Source: Rikenellaceae bacterium (lineage in GTDB: Bacteria; Bacteroidota; Bacteroidia; Bacteroidales; UBA932). Taken from it: a stretch of 11,667 nt of DNA. This document shows, in pieces, positions 1 to 7,423 of this stretch. How positions within the stretch are numbered: position 1 is the stretch's first letter; each line of letters opens with the position of its first letter. The stretch is from positions 1 through 11,667 of the forward strand of contig CAAGIG010000041.1 of the NCBI GenBank assembly GCA_900769885.1, given 5' to 3'. The notes under the pieces are model-generated. The model was not told the origin of the DNA, searched no databases, and worked only from the letters and a program-made list of their open reading frames with translations. Position numbers and translations under genes: made by a program.

Positions 1-616
1 AAGAGAGTTTTGTCCTCCAATGCTCACGGGTATCATAATCGAGGTCCCCCTGTATTTTTGTAACAACTACAATATCTGCAGCCTTTACCCTGCCGGGAAG
101 ATCCCTTAAATTTCCCATCGGAAGAAGATAATCCGAGTATGTGGGACGTGAACTGTCTATCAATACAATTGAACAATCTCCCTTTACTTTGCGATGCTGG
201 AAGGCATCATCCAGAAGAATAAGTTCAGGACGTTCATCCTCCGGAAGTTGTTCCAGAAAGGAGATAGCTCTGCCACGGTTTCCATCGACATAGACCCTGA
301 CATTCGGGAATTTCTTTTTTATCTGCAAAGGCTCATCTCCTGTCTCTTTGTAATTATCCTCCGCAAGAACCTCCCTCAGACCCTTTGATTTTCTTTTATA
401 GCCTCTGGAAATCACTGCAATACGACACTCACCCTGAAACATTCTGATAAGTAGTTCGACCATAGGAGTCTTCCCTGTCCCACCGACAGTGATATTTCCC
501 ACGACAATTGTAGGAATAGAAAATTTTGTAGATTTCAACATTCCACAATTGTACAAAGCGTGCCTGCAAGCCAAAACGGCATAATATGGAAACAAAAGTA
601 TTTTATCTAAAACCAT
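1..616 (-). CDS. lpxK: Tetraacyldisaccharide 4'-kinase LpxK (partial, C-terminus beyond the left edge)
   Basis: LpxK uses ATP to phosphorylate the 4' position of tetraacyldisaccharide-1-phosphate, giving lipid IVA, at the cytoplasmic face of the inner membrane. About 205 codons are present and no stop is reached; the family is usually about 320-380 residues, so roughly the last 40% is missing. An N-terminal hydrophobic helix (about residues 5-22) fits the membrane anchor. The LpxK-type Walker A segment GNITVGGTGKTP is at about 40-51, the conserved ISRGYKR at about 70-76, and DDAFQHR (family DD[GA]FQHR) at about 136-142, followed by a GNLRDLP segment. The ATG at 614-616 was chosen because it puts the hydrophobic helix and Walker A at the usual distances, and a TATCTTTG promoter motif lies just upstream. 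It is divergent from the GNAT gene. Reading frame and motifs are seen directly; function follows from the family. Confidence 0.95.
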   Translation of the reverse strand, partial: MVLDKILLFPYYAVLACRHALYNCGMLKSTKFSIPTIVVGNITVGGTGKTPMVELLIRMFQGECRIAVISRGYKRKSKGLREVLAEDNYKETGDEPLQIKKKFPNVRVYVDGNRGRAISFLEQLPEDERPELILLDDAFQHRKVKGDCSIVLIDSSRPTYSDYLLPMGNLRDLPGRVKAADIVVVTKIQGDLDYDTREHWRTKLS

Positions 617-638
617 AGAGTCAAAAAAGATTTTCCTT

Positions 639-646
639 CAAAGATA
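639..646 (-). promoter_or_regulatory. Bacteroidota -7 promoter element of lpxK
   Basis: On the minus strand the bases read TATCTTTG, a full match to the Bacteroidota sigma-ABfr -7 consensus TAnnTTTG, ending 23 bases before the lpxK ATG. No clear -33 TTTG is seen 19-21 bases upstream, so the call rests on the -7 match and its position alone. Confidence 0.5.
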
Positions 647-669
647 CGGATATTTTCAAAATTATCTTC

Positions 670-677
670 TACTTTTG
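670..677 (+). promoter_or_regulatory. Bacteroidota -7 promoter element of the GNAT gene
   Basis: The bases read TACTTTTG, matching TAnnTTTG, 27 bases before the ATG at 705. It lies back to back with the lpxK -7 element (639-646), with only 23 bases between, so the two -33 regions must overlap. No good -33 TTTG is visible. Confidence 0.5.
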
Positions 678-704
678 CCCCATATACCTTAAAAACCAAG
701 CCTG

Positions 705-1853
705 ATGAGCATAACTATCAAAGAAGTCCTTACCAAAAAGGATCTGAAACAATTTATAAAATTCCCACATACTCTATATAAAAACGACCCAATGTATATT
801 CCGGCATTGGACCTCGATGAAATGGCAACTCTCCAAAAGAGCAATCCTGCCTTTGCCCATTGCGATGCAAGATATTTCCTCGCATATAAAAACGGAAAAA
901 TTGCAGGTCGTGTAGCAGCAATCATCAATCACCACGCCAACCGAGACTGGAGCCAGAAAAATATCCGTTTCGGATGGTTCGATGTGATAGATGACATAAA
1001 AGTAACAAAAGCACTTATCGGTGCAGTGGGACAGTGGGGAATCGAACTGGGAATGGAGAGAATCAGCGGACCCTGGGGTTTTACCGATATGGACAAAGAG
1101 GGACTCCTTACCGAAGGTTATGACGAACTCCAATCTATCACAACCATCTACAACTACCCTTACTACAAAGACCACCTTGAGGCTCTCGGATTCCAAAAAG
1201 ATGTGGAATGGATTCAGATGAGACTGGCCATTCCACAGGAAAAGAATGAGAAATTCTCCCAATTCAAAAATCTTCTTCTGGAGAAACACGGCCTTTCCAT
1301 CGTAAAGACAAACAGTACAAAAGAGCTGAAAATAAGGGCAAAAGAGTTGTTCAATGTCCTCAACGAAGCATACTCTGTGCTGCACGAGTTCACAAAACTC
1401 AATGAAAAACAGATAGATGCCTATATTGCACAATATATCCCCCTTATCAACAAAGATATGATTTGTATGATAGAGGACAGAAACAAAAAAATCATCGGCT
1501 TTGCCATAACTATGCCATCCCTTTCCAAAGCTTTCCAGAAAGCCAAAGGAAAACTCTTCCCATTCGGATGGTACCATATATTAAAAGCACTCAAAAGTAA
1601 TGATACCGTTGAGTGCTATCTAATAGGATTGGTTCCTGAATATCAGAACAAAGGATTGAATGCCATAATTTTTGACCACTTACATTCAAATTACATTAAA
1701 ATGGGTATCAAAACCCTTGTGGCAAATCCTCAGTTGGAAACAAATACTGCGGCGATAAGACTGTTCGGAAGTTATCCAACAGAAATATTCGCCCGCAGAA
1801 GATGTTATTTCAACCATTTGTCGAACCAGTCAAAGAACGAACGTTGCCAGTGA
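705..1853 (+). CDS. GNAT-fold acyltransferase-like protein of unknown function
   Basis: This 382-residue protein belongs to a group common in Bacteroidota and usually annotated as a GNAT-like or hypothetical protein; the substrate is not known to me. The N-terminal half carries features I recall from that group: RFGWFDVIDD at about 88-97, GPWGFTDMDKEG at about 122-133, and a YNYPYY segment at about 149-154. The C-terminal part (about 210-370) looks like a GNAT domain: a strand (CYLIGLVPEY) runs into QNKGLN at about 314-319, which fits the acetyl-CoA pyrophosphate-binding motif (Q/R-x-x-G-x-G/A), followed by a TNTAAIRLF helix. No signal peptide or membrane segment is seen, so it is probably cytoplasmic. 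The ATG is the only sensible start, 27 bases after a -7 motif. The last 49 bases overlap the end of the convergent DPP5-like gene; the tail after RRRCYF is probably a run-on not needed for the fold. Product class fairly sure, role unknown. Confidence 0.85.
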   Translation: MSITIKEVLTKKDLKQFIKFPHTLYKNDPMYIPALDLDEMATLQKSNPAFAHCDARYFLAYKNGKIAGRVAAIINHHANRDWSQKNIRFGWFDVIDDIKVTKALIGAVGQWGIELGMERISGPWGFTDMDKEGLLTEGYDELQSITTIYNYPYYKDHLEALGFQKDVEWIQMRLAIPQEKNEKFSQFKNLLLEKHGLSIVKTNSTKELKIRAKELFNVLNEAYSVLHEFTKLNEKQIDAYIAQYIPLINKDMICMIEDRNKKIIGFAITMPSLSKAFQKAKGKLFPFGWYHILKALKSNDTVECYLIGLVPEYQNKGLNAIIFDHLHSNYIKMGIKTLVANPQLETNTAAIRLFGSYPTEIFARRRCYFNHLSNQSKNERCQ

Positions 1854-3877
1854 ACAGCGTTCTGAGGTCTTAGAATCCAGTGATTTTCCTCAGGGAAAAG
1901 CAACATTCTTGAAGGTACACCCATCATTTGTGCCGCATTGAATGCTGCCATACCTTGTTCAACAGGAACTCTGTAGTCCATCTCTCCGTGAGTTACCATA
2001 ATAGGGGTATCCCATTTTGTAACTTTCTTATGAGGAGACTCTGCATAGTGACGTTTTGCAACAGGATTATTGTCCCAAGGAGCACCACCATTGTCCCAGG
2101 TAGGGAACCAAAGTTCCTCGGTCATCATATACATTTGTTCCTGGTTGAAAATACCTGCGTGTGAAAGGAATGCATCGAAGAATCCTTCGTGTGTTCCTGC
2201 AAGATTGTAAATTGAATATCCACCGTAGCTTGCTCCCGAAGCACCGATTTTACCGACGTATGGTTCAGCCTTGATATTTTTTGCTGCCGCCATATAGTCT
2301 TTCATATTCTGGCCGGGATAGTCTCCTGAAATCTGGTCGCACCACTCCTGACCGAAAGCGGTAGTTCCACGACGGTTAGGCAATACCACGATATAACCGT
2401 TTGCAGCCATCAATTTATAGCTCCAGCGGGTTGACCATCCCTGACTTAGAGTACCCTGAGGACCACCTGTACAGAATAGCATTGCAGGATATTGTTTTGC
2501 AGGATCGAAATCGGGAGGGAAAACGACCCAGGTGTGCATCTTCTTACCATCTGTAGTGGTAATCCATCTTTGTTCGTATGTCTCCTGTTTCAATTGAGCC
2601 AGGATGTCATCATTTTCGTGGGTAATTTGTTTGAAAGAACCGTCAGCAAGAGAAATTTCGACAATTTCGTTAGGACGGCTCATAGAGTGGTTGCAGGTCA
2701 AAAGCTTGTCTTGCAACTCAATAACTCCTTCAAAATCATACCAGCAGTCATCCGGGGTGATGCGGGTGATATTTCCTGTAAGGTCTGACACAAAAATACC
2801 TTGAAGAGCATTTACCAAAGAGCAGAAATAAATTCCGTCTGAAGTAGATTTCCAAACAGGGTTTGTCACATTGTATTTATAATTTACAGAAAGTTCCTTT
2901 TTAACGCGGGTAGCCACATCAATAATGAAAAGTCTTTGTTTATCAGCCTCAAATCCGGCTCTCTCCATACTGATCCAGGCGATATATTTTCCATCGGGAG
3001 AGAATACGGGATCTGTATCATAACCATTCATTCCATCTGTCAAATCTTCACAAGTACCTTTCTCCACATCGTAAAGATAGATGTCGGTATCTGTCGAGAA
3101 AGCATACTCTTTACCTGTAACCTTACGGCAGGCATAAGCGATATATTTTCCGTCAGGACTCCAGCTCAACTGCTCGATACCGCTAAGGGGTAGAGTTGGA
3201 AGTTCATACATTGTACCTTCGATGATATCCTTTCCAGGCTTGACAGAAAGATTTCCATTAGCTGCTACCACATCAGAGACAAAAGTATGAGGAATCTCCT
3301 CTACGAAACAATCCCAGTGACGATACATCAAATCATTGATCTCCCTTCCTGAAGATTTGTCCAAATCGGGATAAAGGTCGGTGGGTTTGGTTGCATATTT
3401 CACATTCGAAACATACATCACTTTGGTCTGATCTGGTGAAAGTTTGAATTCAGAAATGCCTCCGGGGATATCGCTCACTTGTCTGATAGCAGAACCATCG
3501 CTGTTCATCTGGTAGATTTGACCTCCCTGAATGAAAAGGATTTTGGAACCGTCACCATACCAACGGGCATTGGATGCACTTTTTGAAAAATGGGTAATAG
3601 CCTTATTGTCAGAACCATCAGTGTTTACCACATATAGCTGGCGGACACTTCTGTTCTCCTTGATACTGGTGTAGGTTACACCATAAAGGATTTTTGAACC
3701 GTCGGGAGATAGTTGAGGATCGGAAACTCTACCCAATTGGAGCAAAAGTTCAGGGGTAAATTGTCCGTTTTCGACAACAAGGTTCTCCTTTTCAATAATC
3801 GAAGCGGGTTGCTCCTTGGGAGCAGAAATACAACTTGTCATTGCAAGCAAACTTGTTAGTAAAAATAAATATCTCAT
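1805..3877 (-). CDS. dpp5: DPP5-like dipeptidyl peptidase, S9 family, lipoprotein
   Basis: A serine peptidase expected to release dipeptides from peptide N-termini; Porphyromonas gingivalis DPP5 prefers Ala or hydrophobic residues at P1. The protein matches DPP5 as I recall it nearly end to end, including TPELLLQLGRVS, YPDLDKSSGR, LMYRHWD and the C-terminal HWQRSFFDWFDKWLK. The start used is the second in-frame ATG (3875-3877), giving 690 residues: it begins directly with a lipoprotein signal (MRYLFLLTSLLAMTSC, lipidated Cys16) and leaves 17 bases after the upstream stop. The first ATG (3907) would put ten polar residues before the signal and overlap the upstream gene. Repeated SPDG/SxDG blades from about 50 to 420 form the beta-propeller. 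The alpha/beta-hydrolase domain carries GASYGG with Ser550, then Asp634 (HGEMDYRVP) and His666 (PEENHW), so the triad is complete. It is second in an operon with the larger S9 peptidase; no promoter is seen between them. Periplasmic or surface location is inferred. Confidence 0.92.
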   Translation of the reverse strand: MRYLFLLTSLLAMTSCISAPKEQPASIIEKENLVVENGQFTPELLLQLGRVSDPQLSPDGSKILYGVTYTSIKENRSVRQLYVVNTDGSDNKAITHFSKSASNARWYGDGSKILFIQGGQIYQMNSDGSAIRQVSDIPGGISEFKLSPDQTKVMYVSNVKYATKPTDLYPDLDKSSGREINDLMYRHWDCFVEEIPHTFVSDVVAANGNLSVKPGKDIIEGTMYELPTLPLSGIEQLSWSPDGKYIAYACRKVTGKEYAFSTDTDIYLYDVEKGTCEDLTDGMNGYDTDPVFSPDGKYIAWISMERAGFEADKQRLFIIDVATRVKKELSVNYKYNVTNPVWKSTSDGIYFCSLVNALQGIFVSDLTGNITRITPDDCWYDFEGVIELQDKLLTCNHSMSRPNEIVEISLADGSFKQITHENDDILAQLKQETYEQRWITTTDGKKMHTWVVFPPDFDPAKQYPAMLFCTGGPQGTLSQGWSTRWSYKLMAANGYIVVLPNRRGTTAFGQEWCDQISGDYPGQNMKDYMAAAKNIKAEPYVGKIGASGASYGGYSIYNLAGTHEGFFDAFLSHAGIFNQEQMYMMTEELWFPTWDNGGAPWDNNPVAKRHYAESPHKKVTKWDTPIMVTHGEMDYRVPVEQGMAAFNAAQMMGVPSRMLLFPEENHWILRPQNAVHWQRSFFDWFDKWLK

Positions 3878-3894
3878 ATTCTGTGATTTATAAA

Positions 3895-6720
3895 TTATTC
3901 CATCCAAGAAGGTTTGGGAGCTCCCTTTAGATAATGGTCAAAGAACTCCATAAGTTTCACACTGTAATCCATACAGTTATGACGGTGGACAAGGTTGTGG
4001 GCCTCTCCATTGTACTGGAGCATCCACGCAGGTTTGCCCAAACGGCGCAAAGCCATAAAATACTCAATACCCTGATACCAGGGAACTGCTCCGTCATTGT
4101 CATTGTGCATTATCAGAAGAGGTGTCTTGACATTTGGAGCAAAGAATACAGGTGAGTTTTCGATGTAAAGGTCAAAACCTTCCCATAAATCTTTTCCGAT
4201 ACGACTTTGGGTATGCTCGTATTGGGATTGACGTGAGCGTCCCGATTCCCAACGTATTCCACCGTATGCACTTGTCATATTGGATACGGGAGCACCTGCA
4301 CCTGCCGCAGCGAAACGGTCGGTTTGAGTAATCATATAGGCAGTCTGATAACCACCCCAGCTTTGTCCTTGAAGAGCCATTTTTTCACTGTCGACCCAAG
4401 GGCTTTGACACAACATATCGACACCCGGCATTATTGAGCACATAGCACTTTGACCAGGGTGACCATCTGTGTAATAGATATTTGGGACAAACACAATATA
4501 ACCATTACTTACGCAGTATGGGATATTGATAATCGAACGGCTCGGAGCGGGAGTCTTATAAGTATAAAGTCCGTCAGAGTCTTTTTCGTAGAAATATACC
4601 AACATTGGATATTTCTTTGCAGGGTCGAAATCCTCCGGCTTGTAAAGGAGACCTTCTGCATCGATTCCATCCTCTGTTTTCCAATAAACCATTTCGACAG
4701 TTCCCCAATTGTAATCCTCCTGCCAAGGGTTGATATCAGTAAGTTTCTGTTCTGTACGGAACAAATCTGATGTCACATACAAATCATAAGGATTTTCAAA
4801 ATCTCCTTTGGTATAAACAATTACAGGGACAGAAATCTCTCTGCGAGGGCGACGTCTTACCTTTGATTCATCTTCAATTCCCGGATATTCGTATGAAACT
4901 ACCTCTCCAAGAAGATTATAGGTATAAGGGCCTTCGACCAGAAGTTTCATTTTAGGTTTTCTTGCCGCCAACTCCTTTATATAGATACTGCTATATTTTG
5001 TCACGGTGTTGAAACCTGTTATAATCAAAGGTTTGTCAGCCAGGATTGTACCTTCAGTAACTGCTCCGGAATTATTCTCCTTTCTCACATCATACAACAA
5101 TTGGTTGTTCAGCGCAAATCGTGTCTTATTCTGTTTGCCCAGACCTTCTGTCAGACATAGAGGTTTTTTGTCCCCTTTTACATCGAAGAGCCACAAATCG
5201 TATTTTGCTTTAATGACAAAGTGCGAACCATCCTCAAACCAGGTCGTTCCACCTGCAGGATAAGGCAAAACAGGCATATCCTCTTCATCATCCCAGAAAA
5301 TATCATCCACCTCGGAAGTAAGGTCGCGAGTGTTACCAGAGTGGATATCATACAAATACCAGGTTGTATCTGCAACATTGTAATAGGTCAAATAATTTCC
5401 ATCGGGAGAAGAACTGAATCCGGTATATCTCACCTGCTCCTGAAGTAGTTCCTTCTCACCATTTCTCATATTGACATTGTACAAATCATATTTTGAAACG
5501 GCATCCCATTGCTGTTCAATACGGTATTTCTTATCACTTATTGCCAATGTATATCCGTGATTGTTCTCTGTATCTACTACAACATTTGGAACATTCTCAT
5601 CAGCCAGAACCACTACTTGTGACTGATTGTCAAAATAATACAAAGCAGCATAAGTCATTCTGTCGAACCTTGATTTGCTGTATTTCTTTGTCACAGGTGT
5701 ATAATCGGCATCCCACACCCAGATATCAAGTTTCACTTTTTCAAAATCAGGAACCGATTCATCATCTTTCTCGGGAATCTCTTTGAGACCAAATGCAAGG
5801 AATGAATTGTCTTTTGCAAACTCAAGATTTCGTTTTGGAGAGATCATCATTCCCTCAGGGAGACCTGCCATCTGGTTGTCAACCAACACTTTTGCTGTAT
5901 CTTTCCAATTTAGTTCGGCATAGTAGATAGTACGGAAATCTTTATTGGCTTTTGCTGTATCGGGTTGAGCATAGAAAGCGACAGCTGTAGCCTGTTCATT
6001 GAATACAGGGAGTGAGAATTCCAATTTTGGATCAGCGCTGAAAATTATATGATCTTCCTGAGTATAAGGATCGTAGATATGAATTTCCTTTTTGCCCAAG
6101 GAATCTTTTTTGTCAGGCTTTGTGGTGTAAACCAATTTTGAACCATTCTCAGCAAATCTGTACGAATCACTCCTTTTAAGAGTGTCAATACTGTTATTTC
6201 TAAGATTCAGAACGAGCAAATCTCTTGCATCCTTGTCTGCCTTGGTAAGCTGTGCTTTTCTGAATACCACAAATTCCTTCAAGTCTTTTCCGTACTGGAA
6301 ACCTTCCACTGCGGGATACTTTTCTACCTCCCCATTGTAAAGATTCATCACCGCAAGGGTATCTGTTGGAGCTTCGGGAGCTTTCTTTTTATCTATTTTA
6401 GCTTGTCGTGACTGCTGGTAAAATGGTTTGACCAAGGCCACCATTGCAGAACCGTCACGACTGATGACAGGACGGGTCGCCCTATCTAATGAGACTGTCT
6501 TTTTGGTCTGAGTATCATACAGGTACAATACTCCATCCCCTTGTTGTGGAGATATTGAATATACGACAAACTTGCCATTATATGGAACTTTTACTCCGGA
6601 AATCCTTTCCCAGGAATCGTACACGGAGTGATCCAATGGCTTCTTTTGTCCGAATGCGTCAGCTGCACCCAAAACCAATACCGCCATCAGAAGGAGAAAT
6701 TTTACAGATATTCTCTTCAT
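3895..6720 (-). CDS. Exported S9 family peptidase, large prolyl-oligopeptidase type
   Basis: A 941-residue secreted serine peptidase. Residues 1-24 form a Sec signal peptide (basic MKRISVK, hydrophobic core, likely cleavage AFG|Q), so it is probably periplasmic or outer-membrane associated. A long region (about 30-670) with repeated SxDG/SPDG-like blades looks like a beta-propeller that screens substrates by size. The C-terminal alpha/beta-hydrolase domain (about 675-935) has GQSWGG with nucleophile Ser787, Asp876 (HNDNDGAVP) and His908 (NGEAHN), a full S9 triad. At over 900 residues it is longer than DPP4/DPP5-type enzymes (about 690-740) and is similar in size to glutamyl-endopeptidase-like and other large S9 peptidases of Bacteroidota. 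The exact cleavage specificity cannot be read from the sequence. An Arg-rich patch (VRRRPRR, about 621-627) lies before the catalytic domain. It is the first gene of an operon with the DPP5-like gene and has a -7 motif 33 bases before the ATG. Confidence 0.92.
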   Translation of the reverse strand: MKRISVKFLLLMAVLVLGAADAFGQKKPLDHSVYDSWERISGVKVPYNGKFVVYSISPQQGDGVLYLYDTQTKKTVSLDRATRPVISRDGSAMVALVKPFYQQSRQAKIDKKKAPEAPTDTLAVMNLYNGEVEKYPAVEGFQYGKDLKEFVVFRKAQLTKADKDARDLLVLNLRNNSIDTLKRSDSYRFAENGSKLVYTTKPDKKDSLGKKEIHIYDPYTQEDHIIFSADPKLEFSLPVFNEQATAVAFYAQPDTAKANKDFRTIYYAELNWKDTAKVLVDNQMAGLPEGMMISPKRNLEFAKDNSFLAFGLKEIPEKDDESVPDFEKVKLDIWVWDADYTPVTKKYSKSRFDRMTYAALYYFDNQSQVVVLADENVPNVVVDTENNHGYTLAISDKKYRIEQQWDAVSKYDLYNVNMRNGEKELLQEQVRYTGFSSSPDGNYLTYYNVADTTWYLYDIHSGNTRDLTSEVDDIFWDDEEDMPVLPYPAGGTTWFEDGSHFVIKAKYDLWLFDVKGDKKPLCLTEGLGKQNKTRFALNNQLLYDVRKENNSGAVTEGTILADKPLIITGFNTVTKYSSIYIKELAARKPKMKLLVEGPYTYNLLGEVVSYEYPGIEDESKVRRRPRREISVPVIVYTKGDFENPYDLYVTSDLFRTEQKLTDINPWQEDYNWGTVEMVYWKTEDGIDAEGLLYKPEDFDPAKKYPMLVYFYEKDSDGLYTYKTPAPSRSIINIPYCVSNGYIVFVPNIYYTDGHPGQSAMCSIMPGVDMLCQSPWVDSEKMALQGQSWGGYQTAYMITQTDRFAAAGAGAPVSNMTSAYGGIRWESGRSRQSQYEHTQSRIGKDLWEGFDLYIENSPVFFAPNVKTPLLIMHNDNDGAVPWYQGIEYFMALRRLGKPAWMLQYNGEAHNLVHRHNCMDYSVKLMEFFDHYLKGAPKPSWME

Positions 6721-6752
6721 AATTGTTGTTTATTGAAAATTAATAATTCCCA

Positions 6753-6760
6753 CAAATTTA
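6753..6760 (-). promoter_or_regulatory. -7 promoter element of the S9 peptidase operon
   Basis: The minus strand reads TAAATTTG, matching TAnnTTTG, 32 bases before the ATG at 6720. No TTTG is visible at the -33 position. Its bases 6757-6760 are also the best -33 candidate for the plus-strand promoter at 6781-6788. Confidence 0.5.
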
Positions 6761-6788
6761 AAATTATATTTTGGATTTCTTATCTTTG
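6757..6788 (+). promoter_or_regulatory. Promoter of the S26-like/GH5 operon
   Basis: The -7 element TATCTTTG is at 6781-6788, a full consensus match, with TTTA at 6757-6760 (consensus TTTG) exactly 20 bases upstream, inside the usual 19-21 base spacing. Transcription would start near 6794, leaving a leader of about 60 bases before the ATG at 6858. Confidence 0.5.
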
Positions 6789-6807
6789 CAGGATTTCTGA
6801 CTTTAAA

Positions 6808-6825
6808 AAAGATAGAAATATCTTT
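6808..6825 (+). promoter_or_regulatory. Small hairpin with GAAA loop in the leader of the S26-like gene
   Basis: AAAGATA (6808-6814), loop GAAA (6815-6818) and TATCTTT (6819-6825) form a perfect 7-base inverted repeat with a GNRA-type tetraloop, in the predicted 5' leader 33 bases before the start codon. The stem is A/T-rich and has no following T-run, so it is not a terminator. It could be an mRNA-stabilising or start-proximal structure, or on DNA a small operator. Function is unknown. Confidence 0.35.
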
Positions 6826-6857
6826 AATGGGAACGACATTAAAACCGCGTTGATATT

Positions 6858-7421
6858 ATGAAAGAAGTACTTGATGAACCTTTATATTTTGAAGAGTATC
6901 AGGATGTTGCGTCTGAACTATCCAAAGGTAATTTTGCCAAATGCATCGTCAGAGGAACCAGTATGCTCCCTTTCTTCTCATTAGGGGAAGACTATCTTGT
7001 CCTGGCTCCCCTGAAAAAAGGAGACGATATTACCGACCATCAGGAGATGATTATTGACAGACACAATAAAGTGCCAAAAAGAAAAAAGAGAAACACCTCT
7101 GCCGCAGAAGACAGAATGACCATCCGCAGAAGAGATATTGTTTTGTTCAAATACAGATTTACAGGAACTTACCGTCTTATGAGAGTTGTACACGTTTGGG
7201 GTACACTTCTGCTACTGAGAGGCGATGGCTGCTTCGGTGTCTATGAGAGAGCCACTGTTTCTGATGTTCTTGGAGTGGCAGTTTTCGGCACCTGTAAAGG
7301 GGGTAAAGAGTTTATCACATCCTCAAAATGGTGGAGATTCGTATCCAAATTCTGGACCAGTACATACAGAATCAGATTGTGGTTCAATAAATTAAGAAAA
7401 AGCAAATCTAAAAATCTATAA
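6858..7421 (+). CDS. S24/S26 signal-peptidase-like protein, possibly inactive
   Basis: A 187-residue protein with the S24/S26 Ser-peptidase fold: VRGTSMLPF at about 31-39, where Ser35 aligns with the catalytic Ser of the GxSMxP motif; RRDIVLFKY at about 91-99; and LLLLRGDG at about 117-124. In this family the base (Lys in LexA and bacterial SPase I, His in the Sec11-like and many Bacteroidota forms) comes just before Arg in a [VL]-[KH]-R-[VI] segment; here it reads YRLMRVV, with Met108 at that place. A strongly basic insertion (about 55-90, KVPKRKKRN) splits the usual strand pair. The C-terminus is rich in Trp and basic residues, and there is no clear N-terminal membrane anchor, unlike true signal peptidase I. 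Its stop lies two bases before the GH5 start, so the two are almost certainly co-transcribed. The role is not known; it could be a processing enzyme or a non-catalytic relative. Confidence 0.78.
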   Translation: MKEVLDEPLYFEEYQDVASELSKGNFAKCIVRGTSMLPFFSLGEDYLVLAPLKKGDDITDHQEMIIDRHNKVPKRKKRNTSAAEDRMTIRRRDIVLFKYRFTGTYRLMRVVHVWGTLLLLRGDGCFGVYERATVSDVLGVAVFGTCKGGKEFITSSKWWRFVSKFWTSTYRIRLWFNKLRKSKSKNL

Positions 7422-7423
7422 AT

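Noticed and set aside
194..388. Plus-strand 64-codon frame within lpxK.
   Set aside because: It is antisense to the strongly conserved LpxK region containing DDAFQHR and has no promoter or recognisable product.
774..1577. A 267-codon open frame on the minus strand antisense to the GNAT gene.
   Set aside because: It lies wholly inside the GNAT gene, its product is Cys/Phe-rich with no recognisable domain, and the plus frame has clear conserved motifs. It is an antisense shadow.
1838..1862. GAACG...CGTTC inverted repeat near the convergent gene ends, a possible bidirectional terminator.
   Set aside because: The stem is only five bases with a long loop, it lies in coding sequence, and there is no T-run on either strand.
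3878..3907. Upstream ATG at 3907 as the start of the DPP5-like gene.
   Set aside because: It would add ten polar residues before an otherwise perfect lipoprotein signal and overlap the upstream stop; the ATG at 3877 fits better.
6827..6853. An eight-codon open frame (MGTTLKPR) in the leader of the S26-like gene, a possible leader peptide.
   Set aside because: It is too short to separate from chance, has no regulatory codon run, and is not paired with a terminator or anti-terminator.
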